Positions 1 through 9,926 of a stretch of 64,000 nucleotides of DNA are shown here, piece after piece. The notes beneath the pieces were generated by a model that was not told where the DNA came from, did not search any database, and saw nothing but the letters and a program-made list of their open reading frames with translations. This DNA comes from DATFNI01 sp963787205 (GTDB lineage: Bacteria > Bacteroidota > Rhodothermia > Balneolales > DATFMH01): positions 1 to 64,000 of the forward strand of contig CAWBCD010000023.1 in the NCBI GenBank assembly GCA_963787205.1. The letters are read 5' to 3'. The position numbers and the translations under genes are program-made. Each line of letters starts with the position of its first letter. The first letter of the stretch is position 1.

Positions 1-306
1 GACGAAATTACCGTGAGATAGTTGCACGGTTATTGAATAATACATCCCCTGCCCGGAACGACACAGATCATTGCCGGTGGAAGGTCTCCTTCATATTTAC
101 TTTTATGCTATAATCTAAATGATGTGAATTTGATATAATAAAATGTTAGAGACATTGTTGGATTTCTCGGTCCTATGCATTCGTGAACTGGTATCTGGCC
201 ATCATACCTCACCCCAACCCCCCTCCATGAGGCAGTGATAAAATTAATGTACAAAACGGATGAGCTTAATTTTATTATGTTTATAAATTTGAGAGGTATC
301 CTAGAA
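1..306. other. Left-edge non-coding stretch
   Basis: No convincing gene is visible. A short inverted repeat (ACCGTG at 10-15, CACGGT at 25-30) could be part of a terminator, but no T-rich tail follows on either strand. The next gene ends at 307 on the minus strand, so this stretch is its downstream region. Confidence 0.5.
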
Positions 307-3186
307 TCACCGGATATACACCATCTTTCGAACTTGTGTAAGCCGCTTATCCTTAGTCACAGCTGTCAGACGGTAAAAATAGGTACCGCTGGCCAGTTGA
401 TATGGTTGAAACAGCACGTCGTATTCACCGGCATAGTAACTGGCGTTATCGATAAGAGTCGATACCAATCGTCCTGTCAGATCGTATATTTGTAATGTAA
501 CTCTTGCCTGTTGTCCCAGTTTGAAAGGTATTTTGGTCGAGGGATTGAATGGATTGGGGTAATTCTGCTGCAGGCTGACCTCGCTGGGCAATGTTGTTCC
601 CGGGTTGGATCCACCCGACGGTGCCACTTCGGGTTTGCCGAGAAATACGCCGCGTCCGTGAGTCCCGACAGCCACCCAGCCATCGGCGGGACGTGAGTAA
701 AGACTGGATACGACCGCATCTCCAATAATATCGGGTGCCTGTTTCACCCACTTCGTGGCAGTATCGCTGAGCGCAGTAGTCATATAGAGCCCGACACTGG
801 TACCCGCAAAAAAGTATTTTCCGTCACCGGTATTCACAATAGCCGCCGAACGGACAGACGGGCCGATGTACTCGTTGTTGTTGTTTAAATTTCCCTGCAA
901 ATTTCCCTGGACCTGGCTGTAGGATTGGCCGCCATTATCCGTATAAAACAGGCTTGAAACGTTGTAATTCGAAAATACGACAATGAATTCATTTCCATTT
1001 TTGGGATTTACAGCAATATCCGAGATATAACCACCGACCGGGAAATCAGGACTTGAAATGTCGGAAGCGGTGGTTGCCATAGGGGCATTATCCAAACGAT
1101 AGACTTTTGCGGAGTCCTGGTTTCCTCCTGAAACTCCCATGTAAAGAGTATGCGTTGGAAGTTCCCTGGTAACAGCCAGAGCCGTAATGTTTTTAACCGT
1201 ATCAACAGCATTCAGAACAGGTACCTCTTCCCAGAAATTCCTTGGAGTACCGGATGTAATATTTGCGTTCCTCCATAACAAACTACCCGCCGCGTAATAC
1301 ATTACGTTCTCAGAATTCGGATCAACCGTATAAGGTGTGATAAACAATTGGTTCTTCGCATTCTGGGGGTCCACATCGGTCTGGCCAATTTGTGCAACAT
1401 CGCCACTGGACGTGTACAGGTAGCGAACCACAGATCCGTTTTGTGTAGAGGCATAGGCAAAGTTTTTACCCAGATATGCATCACCGCCATCTCCCGAGCT
1501 GATGTCCGAAGAGATGGTACTGGTCGCTGAACTCGCCCGGAAATATGGGGATCCGTTGTCCTGAGTCCCTCCCAGTAAACGCGTATCATTCGAGGAGTCG
1601 CTCATGGCGATCGTATAGAACTGGGAAGTTATATATTTGTTGTTGAGGCTGGTCCAGGTTACGGCATCGCCGGTTCCCTGTTTGGTAATATCGCTGGTAA
1701 AGCTCAGGCCACCGTCATGTCCGTCGACCAACTCATTCGGGTTGTCGGGCACAAAAGCAATTATATGCTGATCAGGATGATTGCCGGGATAAGTAGAGAT
1801 ATCATTTTTTGTGCTGTAACCGCCGATCCAGTTTTTACTCTTGTCATTTGCCGGTGTTGAAAATCCATCAAACGAGCGGTACAGGTTTGTGGAACCAAGC
1901 AGCACAAAATTGGGATCATCGGGCTTGACCGCCACAACCATGTTATAATCTCCCTGGTTAAAATCACCCACGCTGCCACCGAATTCCGGAAGATTTGATG
2001 AACGATCTTCGGACGTGGCTGTTGATCCTGAAATCGTATATTTAAAGAACCTCATGTCGTCGTGACCGTTTACCTTACTACCGGTATATGTAAGTGAATA
2101 AGCTACGGTCGGATCGGAAGGTGCAAACGCCAGGACTGTTCGCTCGTAGGTCAGGGGAAAGGATGCCGGCGTAATATTATTCCAGGTGTTTCCGTCATCT
2201 GTGGAAAGATAAATACCAGGCGGCGACTGAGCAGAAGACTGATAGCCGTATTCGGACAGCGCAGCTATCAACGTACCGTTACTCGCAACGGCTATATTGG
2301 TAAAGTAATGATTGTTGATTCCACCTAGAACTTTTTGAAAACTGTTCCCACCATCCGTCGATCGCAGGATTATTCCGGCATTGCTGCAGATAAAGAGCGA
2401 TTCCGTAGTTGGACTGACGACAATTTTCGAGCAATACTGAAAAACACTGTGATACGATGCCTGATCCTGAATCTGCGTGATAGGCAGTACATTCCAGGTA
2501 TCCCCGTTATCGGTTGATTTAAAAACACCGCTGCCCCGATACGGCGCACCCTCAATCGAAGTGGAATTACCGACAAACTCGCCGCCGCAGTAATACCATA
2601 CATTGGGATTTACCGGATCCTGGGCAAGAGAAGTGACGCTCATGCTTTGTCCCGGGGAAGTCTTCAACTGCCAGGTAGCACCCGCATCCGTCGACTTCCA
2701 TATCCCACCGGAAACACCACCTGCAATATAGATGTCAGGCTGGTTGGAGCTGTTCATCGTTATCCCGAGAGCACGTGTCCGTCCGCCGATGTCGTACGGC
2801 CCGGCCTGCGAGTAACTGAATCCGCTGGCAGCCGCTATCGAGCGATTTGGCGTGAGAAAACGATTTTCCTGGTCAATCAGGTGGGCATAAGCCAGCTCCC
2901 GTGCCCTGACATTGTCCGGAATCTTGCCCGTTTTGGGGTCGCGCAGCATCCGGAAAAGATATTGATAACGCTCCAAGCTGTATTTTTGTCGCTCTTTCGG
3001 ACTCTCTTCTTTTTCAGTTCGGATATTGCGGCCGAGATCTTTCTCCTGGTTCTCCCGCTGTTGCAGGTTCCTTCTCGTTATGGTGCCCGGTACGGAAAAC
3101 AACGCAGCACCTATAATTGCAAACAAGGCAATTGCCAGAATTTCGGATGCAGTTACCCTTGCTTTCGTCGATACGCTTTCTTTCAT
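307..3186 (-). CDS. Secreted BNR/sortilin-type beta-propeller protein with T9SS sorting domain
   Basis: This is a large exported protein of unknown substrate. After a hydrophobic N-terminal segment it carries repeated Asp-box-like motifs such as STDAGATW, STDNGDTW, STDGGNSF and STDDGNTW. These are typical of BNR/VPS10 beta-propellers found in sialidases and xyloglucanases. The last ~88 residues begin with NYPNPFNPSTK and form a type IX secretion sorting domain, so the protein should be exported and surface-attached or released. An ATG at 3216 is also open, but the start at 3186 places the hydrophobic signal close to the N-terminus. The full sialidase catalytic set was not identified, so enzymatic activity is uncertain. 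It lies downstream of the amylase genes, separated by ~670 bp, so membership of that operon is doubtful. Confidence 0.85.
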   Translation of the reverse strand: MKESVSTKARVTASEILAIALFAIIGAALFSVPGTITRRNLQQRENQEKDLGRNIRTEKEESPKERQKYSLERYQYLFRMLRDPKTGKIPDNVRARELAYAHLIDQENRFLTPNRSIAAASGFSYSQAGPYDIGGRTRALGITMNSSNQPDIYIAGGVSGGIWKSTDAGATWQLKTSPGQSMSVTSLAQDPVNPNVWYYCGGEFVGNSTSIEGAPYRGSGVFKSTDNGDTWNVLPITQIQDQASYHSVFQYCSKIVVSPTTESLFICSNAGIILRSTDGGNSFQKVLGGINNHYFTNIAVASNGTLIAALSEYGYQSSAQSPPGIYLSTDDGNTWNNITPASFPLTYERTVLAFAPSDPTVAYSLTYTGSKVNGHDDMRFFKYTISGSTATSEDRSSNLPEFGGSVGDFNQGDYNMVVAVKPDDPNFVLLGSTNLYRSFDGFSTPANDKSKNWIGGYSTKNDISTYPGNHPDQHIIAFVPDNPNELVDGHDGGLSFTSDITKQGTGDAVTWTSLNNKYITSQFYTIAMSDSSNDTRLLGGTQDNGSPYFRASSATSTISSDISSGDGGDAYLGKNFAYASTQNGSVVRYLYTSSGDVAQIGQTDVDPQNAKNQLFITPYTVDPNSENVMYYAAGSLLWRNANITSGTPRNFWEEVPVLNAVDTVKNITALAVTRELPTHTLYMGVSGGNQDSAKVYRLDNAPMATTASDISSPDFPVGGYISDIAVNPKNGNEFIVVFSNYNVSSLFYTDNGGQSYSQVQGNLQGNLNNNNEYIGPSVRSAAIVNTGDGKYFFAGTSVGLYMTTALSDTATKWVKQAPDIIGDAVVSSLYSRPADGWVAVGTHGRGVFLGKPEVAPSGGSNPGTTLPSEVSLQQNYPNPFNPSTKIPFKLGQQARVTLQIYDLTGRLVSTLIDNASYYAGEYDVLFQPYQLASGTYFYRLTAVTKDKRLTQVRKMVYIR

Positions 3187-3852
3187 AGTATAGAAATCAA
3201 ACTTTTTGAAAATCACCTGCCGCCAGGTGAACAGGTTTGGCTTTTCTGTTTTTTAAATTTTTCAAAAAAATTGCCAGAGAATTCTGTTTTAATTACAGAT
3301 TGAATAGACATAATCAAAGGGCCGCCGCTTTACGAATCCATATCCGGCAGTATCCCATTTTTCAATGCCATCTCACAATTAGAGAATATGATCTTCTTCA
3401 TATATGATCAACTTCATCATTGGTAACCGCAGGTAAGAGAAGGCTTTGAAAAACCAGGAATTTTGTTCAAGATCAAAGCCTGAGCGACTGCGAAACCGCA
3501 GCATATTTACCATATTCGAGGATTTCGAAGTCGCGAAAATGCAGATATTGGACAAAAGAACGGTTTTGCAAAGCCTTCTAAGAGATGATAACAAGAATAA
3601 AATCTACAGGTAATTAGTTGATATGGTTGTTTCTAATCGATAATTGCATGATCTCATTGTAAAACAGTCTGATCAAATTGGCAAACAGGAATGATAAAAT
3701 TTATACGACTATCGTATAACTCAACCTGTCTGAAAACAGTTGCCTTTGGAAACCGGAATGAGCTGATTTCCGTAATCTGAACCCGGGACACAGATCGGCT
3801 GAAACCGTTAAATGATTTATTCCGGTTCTGAGACAAGCTGTATTGTCCCTGC
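3187..3852. other. Intergenic region between beta-propeller gene and GH13 gene
   Basis: About 660 bp with no recognisable gene. Open frames of about 70 codons exist on the minus strand (3379-3594 and 3654-3863), but neither resembles a known family. The second overlaps the 3' end of the neighbouring amylase. It presumably holds the promoter of the beta-propeller gene, which I cannot pinpoint. Confidence 0.4.
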
Positions 3853-5697
3853 CTAATCTCCAACCAAAATCCTTCCTTCTACAGCGGGTACATTTATCGT
3901 GATCATTCCCCTCAAGGGATTTATGTTATTGCCGGAAAAGGGCTCCAGAAATGCTTTATGCCGGTATCGTTTACCCAAAGCATGTGTATCAATTTTTATC
4001 TCATGGTCTTTATCTCCCCGGTTGATCAGTACATATGCCACCTTCCCTTGGCTGTCGTACCGTGCAAAGCAGAATATCTTGTTGGGATCACCGGTGCTGA
4101 TCGTTTTATAGGAACCGATCCCTAAAACGGGATACATGCTTCGCAGATGAGCCAGAGTCCGGTACCAGTTGAACAGGGCGCTGTCGAATTGAACGGCATC
4201 GCGCGGTCTTGGCCTGGAGAAGGGGTGATTTATTTCTGCATCATAGTTCATATCCGGCCAGACCATGGGCTTCCGGTCGTCAGGATCATCGGCGCCCCAC
4301 ATGCCCGCCTCATCTCCATAATAGATCATCGGAGATCCGACGTAGGTAAACTGAAACAACGCAATCAGCCGTTGTACCTTTCTTTCAGCCGCGTTTGGTT
4401 TACGGACGTTGTAACCATTATATGCATGGCTGTTCTGCTTGAAATCGTGGGTGTGATTTACGATCATCGATGCCAGACGTTCGGTATCATGGCTATCCAT
4501 CAGGTTCATCATCCCCTCGTTGGCTGCGGTGCTGTAATCATCCCTGGTATGAGCCAGGCTCGTATCAAGCTGGGCGGCACTATAATCCTGCCTGATAAAA
4601 AAATGATGCACGGCCCTTGTAAACCGGTAATTCATAACAGCGCTGAACTCATCCGGTTTCACATAGTTAATGGCGTTGCGCGTCCATATTTCAGCGGTCG
4701 TATACGCACTGGGATTGATTGTGCGCACCAGTTTGTGCCATTCCCTCCAGAAATTGTGCCCGATCTCCTCGGCCACATCCAGCCGCCAGCCGTCGATGCC
4801 GTCTGAGGGATCACCGTCCCCATTCGGATCCATCCAGCGGCGCGTGTCGGCGAAGATGAGATCGCGGACAGGTTTAACAATAGTGCCGTTTTCCTTGTGC
4901 CAGACCGGCAGTCCCTTGTAACCCCACCATCCTTCATAGTCGAATTCATTCGTATCAGGCGTTGCCGGGTTGTCGAACGATTTTACAACGTACCAATCTT
5001 TGTACGGAGATTTTTGCTGATTCTTCGCAAGATCTTTGAACGCCCAGAAATCGGTGCCCGTATGGTTGAACACGCCATCGATGATGATCTTCATTCCTCT
5101 TTTATGGACTTCTCCGACCAGTTTCAAAAACAGGCTGTCGGCGCTCGTCCAGACCCATTTAGATGGATCAGCAGGATCTTCGCCGGCCATCAAAGCTTCA
5201 TCCTCTCTGGGGCTAGGACCGAAGAACCGGTCGACATGATGATAGTAGCTGGCGTCGTACTTATGCAAAGAAATGGCATCCTGAACAGGATTCAGATAGA
5301 TGGCGGTCACTCCCAGATCTTTCAGATAGTCCAGCTCATCGATGATACCCTGAAGATCACCGCCGTACCTGCGATCGGTCACAAAATTGTAGAAGGTGGG
5401 TCCAACACGCTGCTCCCAGCCGGACCGTTGATACCAGTCACTTGTCCAGGGTGACAATTTCCAGCCTGAAGGGGCATGGATATGTTGGTGGGTTGGCTCG
5501 TTGGTCGTGTCACCGTCACGAAATCGTTCAGGAAAGATTTGATACCAAACGGCATTTTGAGCCCATTGGGGAACGGAGCTCAAAGATTGCGCTAATCCCT
5601 GCGAGGCTCCGCCCCAAAGGCTTCCCGCACACACAAACACAACAAAAATCGTTTTTGTTAACTTTCCCATAATAATAAAATATTCAAGAATTTTCAT
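3853..5697 (-). CDS. GH13 alpha-amylase family glycosidase (cyclomaltodextrinase/neopullulanase-like), exported
   Basis: This glycoside hydrolase should cleave alpha-glucans or maltodextrins after export. A signal peptide ends near GGASQGLAQ. The four GH13 regions are visible: region I IIIDGVFNHTG, region II IDGWRLDVAEE with nucleophile Asp307, region III YTTAEIW with acid/base Glu336, and region IV MDSHDTER with His403-Asp404 (numbered from this start). The phrase QNAVWYQIFPERFRDGD near the N-terminus is typical of the periplasmic neopullulanase/SusA-type subgroup. There is no T9SS domain, so it probably acts in the periplasm on oligosaccharides imported by the SusC-type receptor. The start at 5697 has GGAGAA upstream; 5712 and 5670 are alternatives. 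It is the third gene after lacI and the secreted amylase (75-bp gap). Confidence 0.93.
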   Translation of the reverse strand: MKILEYFIIMGKLTKTIFVVFVCAGSLWGGASQGLAQSLSSVPQWAQNAVWYQIFPERFRDGDTTNEPTHQHIHAPSGWKLSPWTSDWYQRSGWEQRVGPTFYNFVTDRRYGGDLQGIIDELDYLKDLGVTAIYLNPVQDAISLHKYDASYYHHVDRFFGPSPREDEALMAGEDPADPSKWVWTSADSLFLKLVGEVHKRGMKIIIDGVFNHTGTDFWAFKDLAKNQQKSPYKDWYVVKSFDNPATPDTNEFDYEGWWGYKGLPVWHKENGTIVKPVRDLIFADTRRWMDPNGDGDPSDGIDGWRLDVAEEIGHNFWREWHKLVRTINPSAYTTAEIWTRNAINYVKPDEFSAVMNYRFTRAVHHFFIRQDYSAAQLDTSLAHTRDDYSTAANEGMMNLMDSHDTERLASMIVNHTHDFKQNSHAYNGYNVRKPNAAERKVQRLIALFQFTYVGSPMIYYGDEAGMWGADDPDDRKPMVWPDMNYDAEINHPFSRPRPRDAVQFDSALFNWYRTLAHLRSMYPVLGIGSYKTISTGDPNKIFCFARYDSQGKVAYVLINRGDKDHEIKIDTHALGKRYRHKAFLEPFSGNNINPLRGMITINVPAVEGRILVGD

Positions 5698-5787
5698 CGG
5701 GTTCTTCTCCATCTCGTCACATTGTGCGATTGACTATGTGATCTGTCGTTTATCATTTCTTAAAAGGAAGGTGATGCCGGGGGACAG

Positions 5788-8694
5788 TCACTTCAGTAGC
5801 ATCATCTTGCGGATCATTGTATGGCCTCCGGCCTGCAGCCTTATGAAATACGTGCCGCTGCTAAGCCGACCCGCGTTGAATGCGACTACATGGGAGCCGG
5901 AGCCCTGTATTTGGCGATCAATAAGCACAGCAATCTTCCGGCCAAGGATGTCATATATCGCCAGCGTTACCTGCGAGGAGTTCGCCAGTTCATAGCGGAT
6001 ATTGGTCACCGGGTTAAACGGGTTCGGATAATTCTGCTCAAGATGGAATCCGGCCGGCTTTTCAGATCCCGCCTCCCCTTTTTCCACATCTAAAAGGATA
6101 TCCTGTTCTGGTGTCGGCAGCTTGCCTGTGGTATAGATATGAAACTGCCCTGGGGCCAGGGTTATATTCAGGTCAGTATTCGTGACGTCAACCGGATCGC
6201 CTGAAAAATAATCATACCACGTGCCAACAGTCTGGAACTGGCCGGGTGCGGTATGCGTGATGACATCAAAATTTCCAATAATGTTTACATCCATCGTGTC
6301 GCCGGCGATATGGATCCTCTTGACCGCATTTTGTGCATCGATCGTGAAGTTGCTACTGCTGAATGCCGGGTATGTTTCTTTCAGTTTGATCAGGCTGCTG
6401 AAGACCTTGTACACTTTCTGCCTGTTGACCTCAGAAAAATAATCCCAGCGAATCGGTTTGGGCGTAAGCCTGTCGGCCGACGTGTAGCTCGGGTAATTGA
6501 TGGAATAATCATAACCGAGTTCCCCGAATTGCCAGATCATCTTAGGTCCGGGAATGGTAAAGAAGAAGGCGGCCACCAGTTTCATCCGGTCCAGGGCCGT
6601 CGGCAGGCTTTGGATGCTGTAGGTGCCGCTGCTGTTCCCGTACTGCAGGTTTTTATACATGAGACGTTCTTCGTCATGACTCTCCATATAGCCGACAAGA
6701 TGGGGCTGCGACCATGACCGGACTTTATATGACACCCCGGAGAAATCCCAGGAATGAAGGTCGCCGCCCGGTCCGGCGTCGTATCCCAATGTCGCCTGGT
6801 TATAGGCATAGTTCATGTTTCCCCACAGCATCATCCCGTCGCCCGATAAAACCTTTTCCTCTGAATTAACTGCAAAATGTTCCAGTATAACGTAGGTCTC
6901 CGGGTCGGTTTTCCAGATCTGACCCGCCATCCGCTCAAGGATATTGATGCGGGACTGATCATACTGACCCCACAAATCCACATTTAATCCCGAATAGGTC
7001 TGCGTAAATCCCTTGCTCATATCGAACCGGTATCCATCAATATGATAGTTCGTTACCCAGTACGCGTTTACACGGTCCACAAAGTATTGGGTTGCCCGGC
7101 TTTCATGATTAAAATCGTATCCCACATTATACGGATGGGTCGGATTCACATTAAACCATGGGCTGTCCGGCGCCGGCTTTCCGTTTTGGAAGTACATGCG
7201 AACCATAGGCGACTGACCAAACGAATGATTGAGAACCATATCCATGATCACCGCGATACCCCGTTTGTGACACTCATTGACAAATTTTTTGAGCTCGGTT
7301 GCCGTCCCGTAATACTTATCCGGTGCGAAACTAAATATCACATTATATCCCCAGCTGTTGTTACCCTCAAACTCGGTGATCGGCATCAGTTCAATAGCAT
7401 TCACTCCCAGGTTCTGCAGGTAATTGAGCGTATCCCTGAGGGTCGCATAATCGTGAGCAGCTATAAAATCCCGGATCAACAATTCATAAATCACCAATTT
7501 ATCCCTGGACGGCCGGGTATAATCCTGGTCGCTCCAGTTAAAAGCGGGTTGCCCGGTTTGAAGGACACCGACGATATGATCGGTTTTCCCATATGGATAC
7601 GACTTGAGATTCGGATAGGTTTGGTCTGAGATATACTGGTCGTTGTCCGGATCCAGCACCAGTTCAGAATAGGGATCTGCCACGCGCAGATATCCATCAA
7701 TGAGATACTGAAAGGCGTACCGGGTACCAGGCGACAGATTGGGAAGGGTCATCCAGTACCATACACTGTCGGCATTCACCGAATCCCGTTTCATGAAATA
7801 CTGCGGCTGCACTTTCCAGTCGTTGAAGTCCCCGAGAGCATAGACAAACTTCTTATGAGGGGCAAACAAGGAAAGGGTTACCTGCGTCGGATTGGAGGAA
7901 TCATAGGTTATGCCATCCTGCAGATTAGCCGGACGCTGCGCATTGACGAACGGTGGATTTATGACATACGCTCCGGAGATCGTATCCTTCTCTCCCTTTG
8001 CATCCTCCCCGATCAGTTGCATCTCAAAACGGCCGCTTGCCGAGGTTACCGCATCATATGTGATGGTATCATTCTGAACCATCGCTACCTGGGCTCCGTT
8101 AATATTCAATTTCAATGTGATGGTTGTATCTGAAAACGACTTTCCCACACCGATGATCGTCAAAGTGCTGTCCATCTTTATGAATGCCGGGTCACCGGTT
8201 GGCTGGATAAAACGAACATGCAGTCCGGAGTCGTAAATATCTACAAATATGTCCTGCCCACCCGCATCCTTGCCCTCCAGGTAAACACCATTGACCTGCA
8301 CCCCGCTTCGGAAGACAAATGCCATTTTCAGGATTCTTTCTCCGGCCGGAACACCATAATAATTTCGAACATTATTGAGCGTGATCTTGTATTCATCGGT
8401 CGCAATGCGGGTCATCTTGGTATCAGGGGTATTTTCCCCCCAGTTGCTCTTTACATACTTCCAGTCGCCCGGAGAAGTGCTCTGATCGGTAATGACGCCA
8501 GTATGAGCGTAGACATCCCCCGTGTAACCTGCAAGGCCACCGGTGCCCTCTTTCGCATGGAAATAGACGACGACGGTATCGGAGTCTATGGGAAATTGCG
8601 GACTCCAGGTAACGACCTGAGCCAGGGTTTGCCCTGTTAATGAAGTAAGAAACAAAAATGGAAGAATCCTCAATAAACTATAATATCGCGGCAT
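5788..8694 (-). CDS. Secreted multidomain GH13 alpha-amylase with T9SS sorting domain (copy 1)
   Basis: This is a surface or extracellular starch-degrading enzyme. A signal peptide (about residues 1-26) is followed by an N-terminal beta-sandwich module (27-150) that looks like a starch-binding domain and an Ig-like stretch (155-248). A CBM48-like module with FAPHKKFVYALGDFNDW comes next (about 270-350), then the GH13 barrel (about 395-760). Catalytic residues are visible: Asp485/His490 in region I, nucleophile Asp558 in DGYRFD, acid/base Glu605 in VILEHF, and His673-Asp674 in MESHDEER. The C-terminus from about residue 883 (NYPNPFNPVTN) is a T9SS sorting domain. It sits 66 bp after lacI copy 1. 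A close paralogue with the same domain order lies at 22634-25531. Confidence 0.95.
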   Translation of the reverse strand: MPRYYSLLRILPFLFLTSLTGQTLAQVVTWSPQFPIDSDTVVVYFHAKEGTGGLAGYTGDVYAHTGVITDQSTSPGDWKYVKSNWGENTPDTKMTRIATDEYKITLNNVRNYYGVPAGERILKMAFVFRSGVQVNGVYLEGKDAGGQDIFVDIYDSGLHVRFIQPTGDPAFIKMDSTLTIIGVGKSFSDTTITLKLNINGAQVAMVQNDTITYDAVTSASGRFEMQLIGEDAKGEKDTISGAYVINPPFVNAQRPANLQDGITYDSSNPTQVTLSLFAPHKKFVYALGDFNDWKVQPQYFMKRDSVNADSVWYWMTLPNLSPGTRYAFQYLIDGYLRVADPYSELVLDPDNDQYISDQTYPNLKSYPYGKTDHIVGVLQTGQPAFNWSDQDYTRPSRDKLVIYELLIRDFIAAHDYATLRDTLNYLQNLGVNAIELMPITEFEGNNSWGYNVIFSFAPDKYYGTATELKKFVNECHKRGIAVIMDMVLNHSFGQSPMVRMYFQNGKPAPDSPWFNVNPTHPYNVGYDFNHESRATQYFVDRVNAYWVTNYHIDGYRFDMSKGFTQTYSGLNVDLWGQYDQSRINILERMAGQIWKTDPETYVILEHFAVNSEEKVLSGDGMMLWGNMNYAYNQATLGYDAGPGGDLHSWDFSGVSYKVRSWSQPHLVGYMESHDEERLMYKNLQYGNSSGTYSIQSLPTALDRMKLVAAFFFTIPGPKMIWQFGELGYDYSINYPSYTSADRLTPKPIRWDYFSEVNRQKVYKVFSSLIKLKETYPAFSSSNFTIDAQNAVKRIHIAGDTMDVNIIGNFDVITHTAPGQFQTVGTWYDYFSGDPVDVTNTDLNITLAPGQFHIYTTGKLPTPEQDILLDVEKGEAGSEKPAGFHLEQNYPNPFNPVTNIRYELANSSQVTLAIYDILGRKIAVLIDRQIQGSGSHVVAFNAGRLSSGTYFIRLQAGGHTMIRKMMLLK

Positions 8695-8760
8695 AAGATT
8701 TTTTTTGTTCCCATTAAAGCTTTCATGGGAGGCGTGAATCGTTTAAAATAGTATCTCCGT

Positions 8761-9783
8761 TTATTTTGCAGCGGAAACGGACTCTTTAGTGATTAGTTCA
8801 CATGTTGCTCTCAGGATGAGTTCAGGCGAAAAAACAGTATGTGATACTACTTTGCCGGGTTCAGTTATACGTTCAACCAGTTTGTGCGCTGCCAGCTTCC
8901 CCATCTCGTACATAGGTTGTTTCATCGTAGACAAACCGAGATAGTGTGCAATCTGAATATCATCGAAACTGATCAACGGGATATTAACTTTGTTATCGAC
9001 CATAGCCTTAAGAGCACCGACGGCCTGAATATCGGATGAACAGAAGCAGGCGTCGGGCATATTCGGCATGTTCAGCAGTTTATTCATAGCCTGATATCCG
9101 CCCTTTTCGGTAAAACCATCCCGGTCCAAATCGTCTCCTGTAACGATCAGGTCATTGTCGATCATCCGGCCGGCGTCTTCAAGAGCGCGTTTATACCCTA
9201 ATAACCGATCTCTCGACGGCTTGGCATTTGGATAAGCCGTGATCATCGCGATCCTTTGAAGCTTTTTTTTGATGAAATAGTTTGTAGCTGTATACGCACC
9301 TTCAACGCTGTCTACACTGACCGAATCGAACTCCGTATCGTACTCGTCCACCAGTGTGATGGGGACATGGTACCGTTTCAGTTCATTCCACTGCGGATCC
9401 TTGAGATGAAGGGAAATGAATAAATATCCATCCGCCATTCCCTTTCTCAGAACGTATTCTACCTGTTCCAGCTGATCATTTATCGAGGTAATATTGTAGA
9501 TATTCAGGTCATAATCATATTCGACCAAGGCATCCTGAATTCCACCAAGCACCTCCATGAAAAAGTAGTTGGAGATCATCGGAACAAGTGCCGTTATCAT
9601 GCGTGATCGTTTCCGTGCCAACCCCTGTGCAAAAGCCCGCGGATGATAATCCAAAGACTCCGCAATTGCCAGAATCCTCTTTTTCGTCTTCTCCGATACA
9701 TTTTCGCTATTGTTGAAAACGCGGGAGACGGTGGCAATACTCACCCCTGCTTCACGGGCAATATCATAGATAGTCGCAGACAA
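8761..9783 (-). CDS. LacI-family transcriptional regulator (copy 1), probable TTG start
   Basis: This DNA-binding repressor or activator has an N-terminal LacI helix-turn-helix (TIYDIAREAGVSIATVSRVF), a YHPRAFAQGLARKRS hinge and a periplasmic-binding-protein-like effector domain. The reading frame is open to an ATG at 9858, but the extra 25 residues match nothing in the family. A TTG at 9783 is preceded by AGGGA at good spacing. It aligns exactly with the TTG start forced by an upstream stop codon in paralogue copy 2. The product is then 340 aa, normal for LacI. The DNA-reading helices are identical in the two copies. The effector is inferred to be a malto-oligosaccharide, because amylase follows and operators lie in the starch operons. 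Confidence 0.93.
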   Translation of the reverse strand: MSATIYDIAREAGVSIATVSRVFNNSENVSEKTKKRILAIAESLDYHPRAFAQGLARKRSRMITALVPMISNYFFMEVLGGIQDALVEYDYDLNIYNITSINDQLEQVEYVLRKGMADGYLFISLHLKDPQWNELKRYHVPITLVDEYDTEFDSVSVDSVEGAYTATNYFIKKKLQRIAMITAYPNAKPSRDRLLGYKRALEDAGRMIDNDLIVTGDDLDRDGFTEKGGYQAMNKLLNMPNMPDACFCSSDIQAVGALKAMVDNKVNIPLISFDDIQIAHYLGLSTMKQPMYEMGKLAAHKLVERITEPGKVVSHTVFSPELILRATCELITKESVSAAK

Positions 9784-9876
9784 AGTGTTCCCTACTTTCC
9801 TGGTTGATAAAGCTGACTCACACGGCCCGATGTGATAACACTTGGAGTCGCAAGGCAACCGCTGACATTTTTATAG

Positions 9877-9912
9877 AAAACAGGGACAGAACGCGAATCC
9901 CGTCCCTGTTTT
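9877..9912 (-). terminator. Terminator hairpin after the five-gene operon
   Basis: There are perfect 11-bp arms (AAAACAGGGAC at 9877-9887, GTCCCTGTTTT at 9902-9912) with a 14-nt loop. It lies just past the stop of the 888-aa gene on the minus strand and separates that operon from lacI copy 1. The T-tract is short, so read-through is possible. Confidence 0.7.
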
Positions 9913-9926
9913 GATAGCTAAGATGA

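Noticed and set aside
3379..3594. 71-codon minus-strand open frame considered as a small gene
   Set aside because: No recognisable motif, ribosome binding site or conserved neighbour relation; composition does not look coding.
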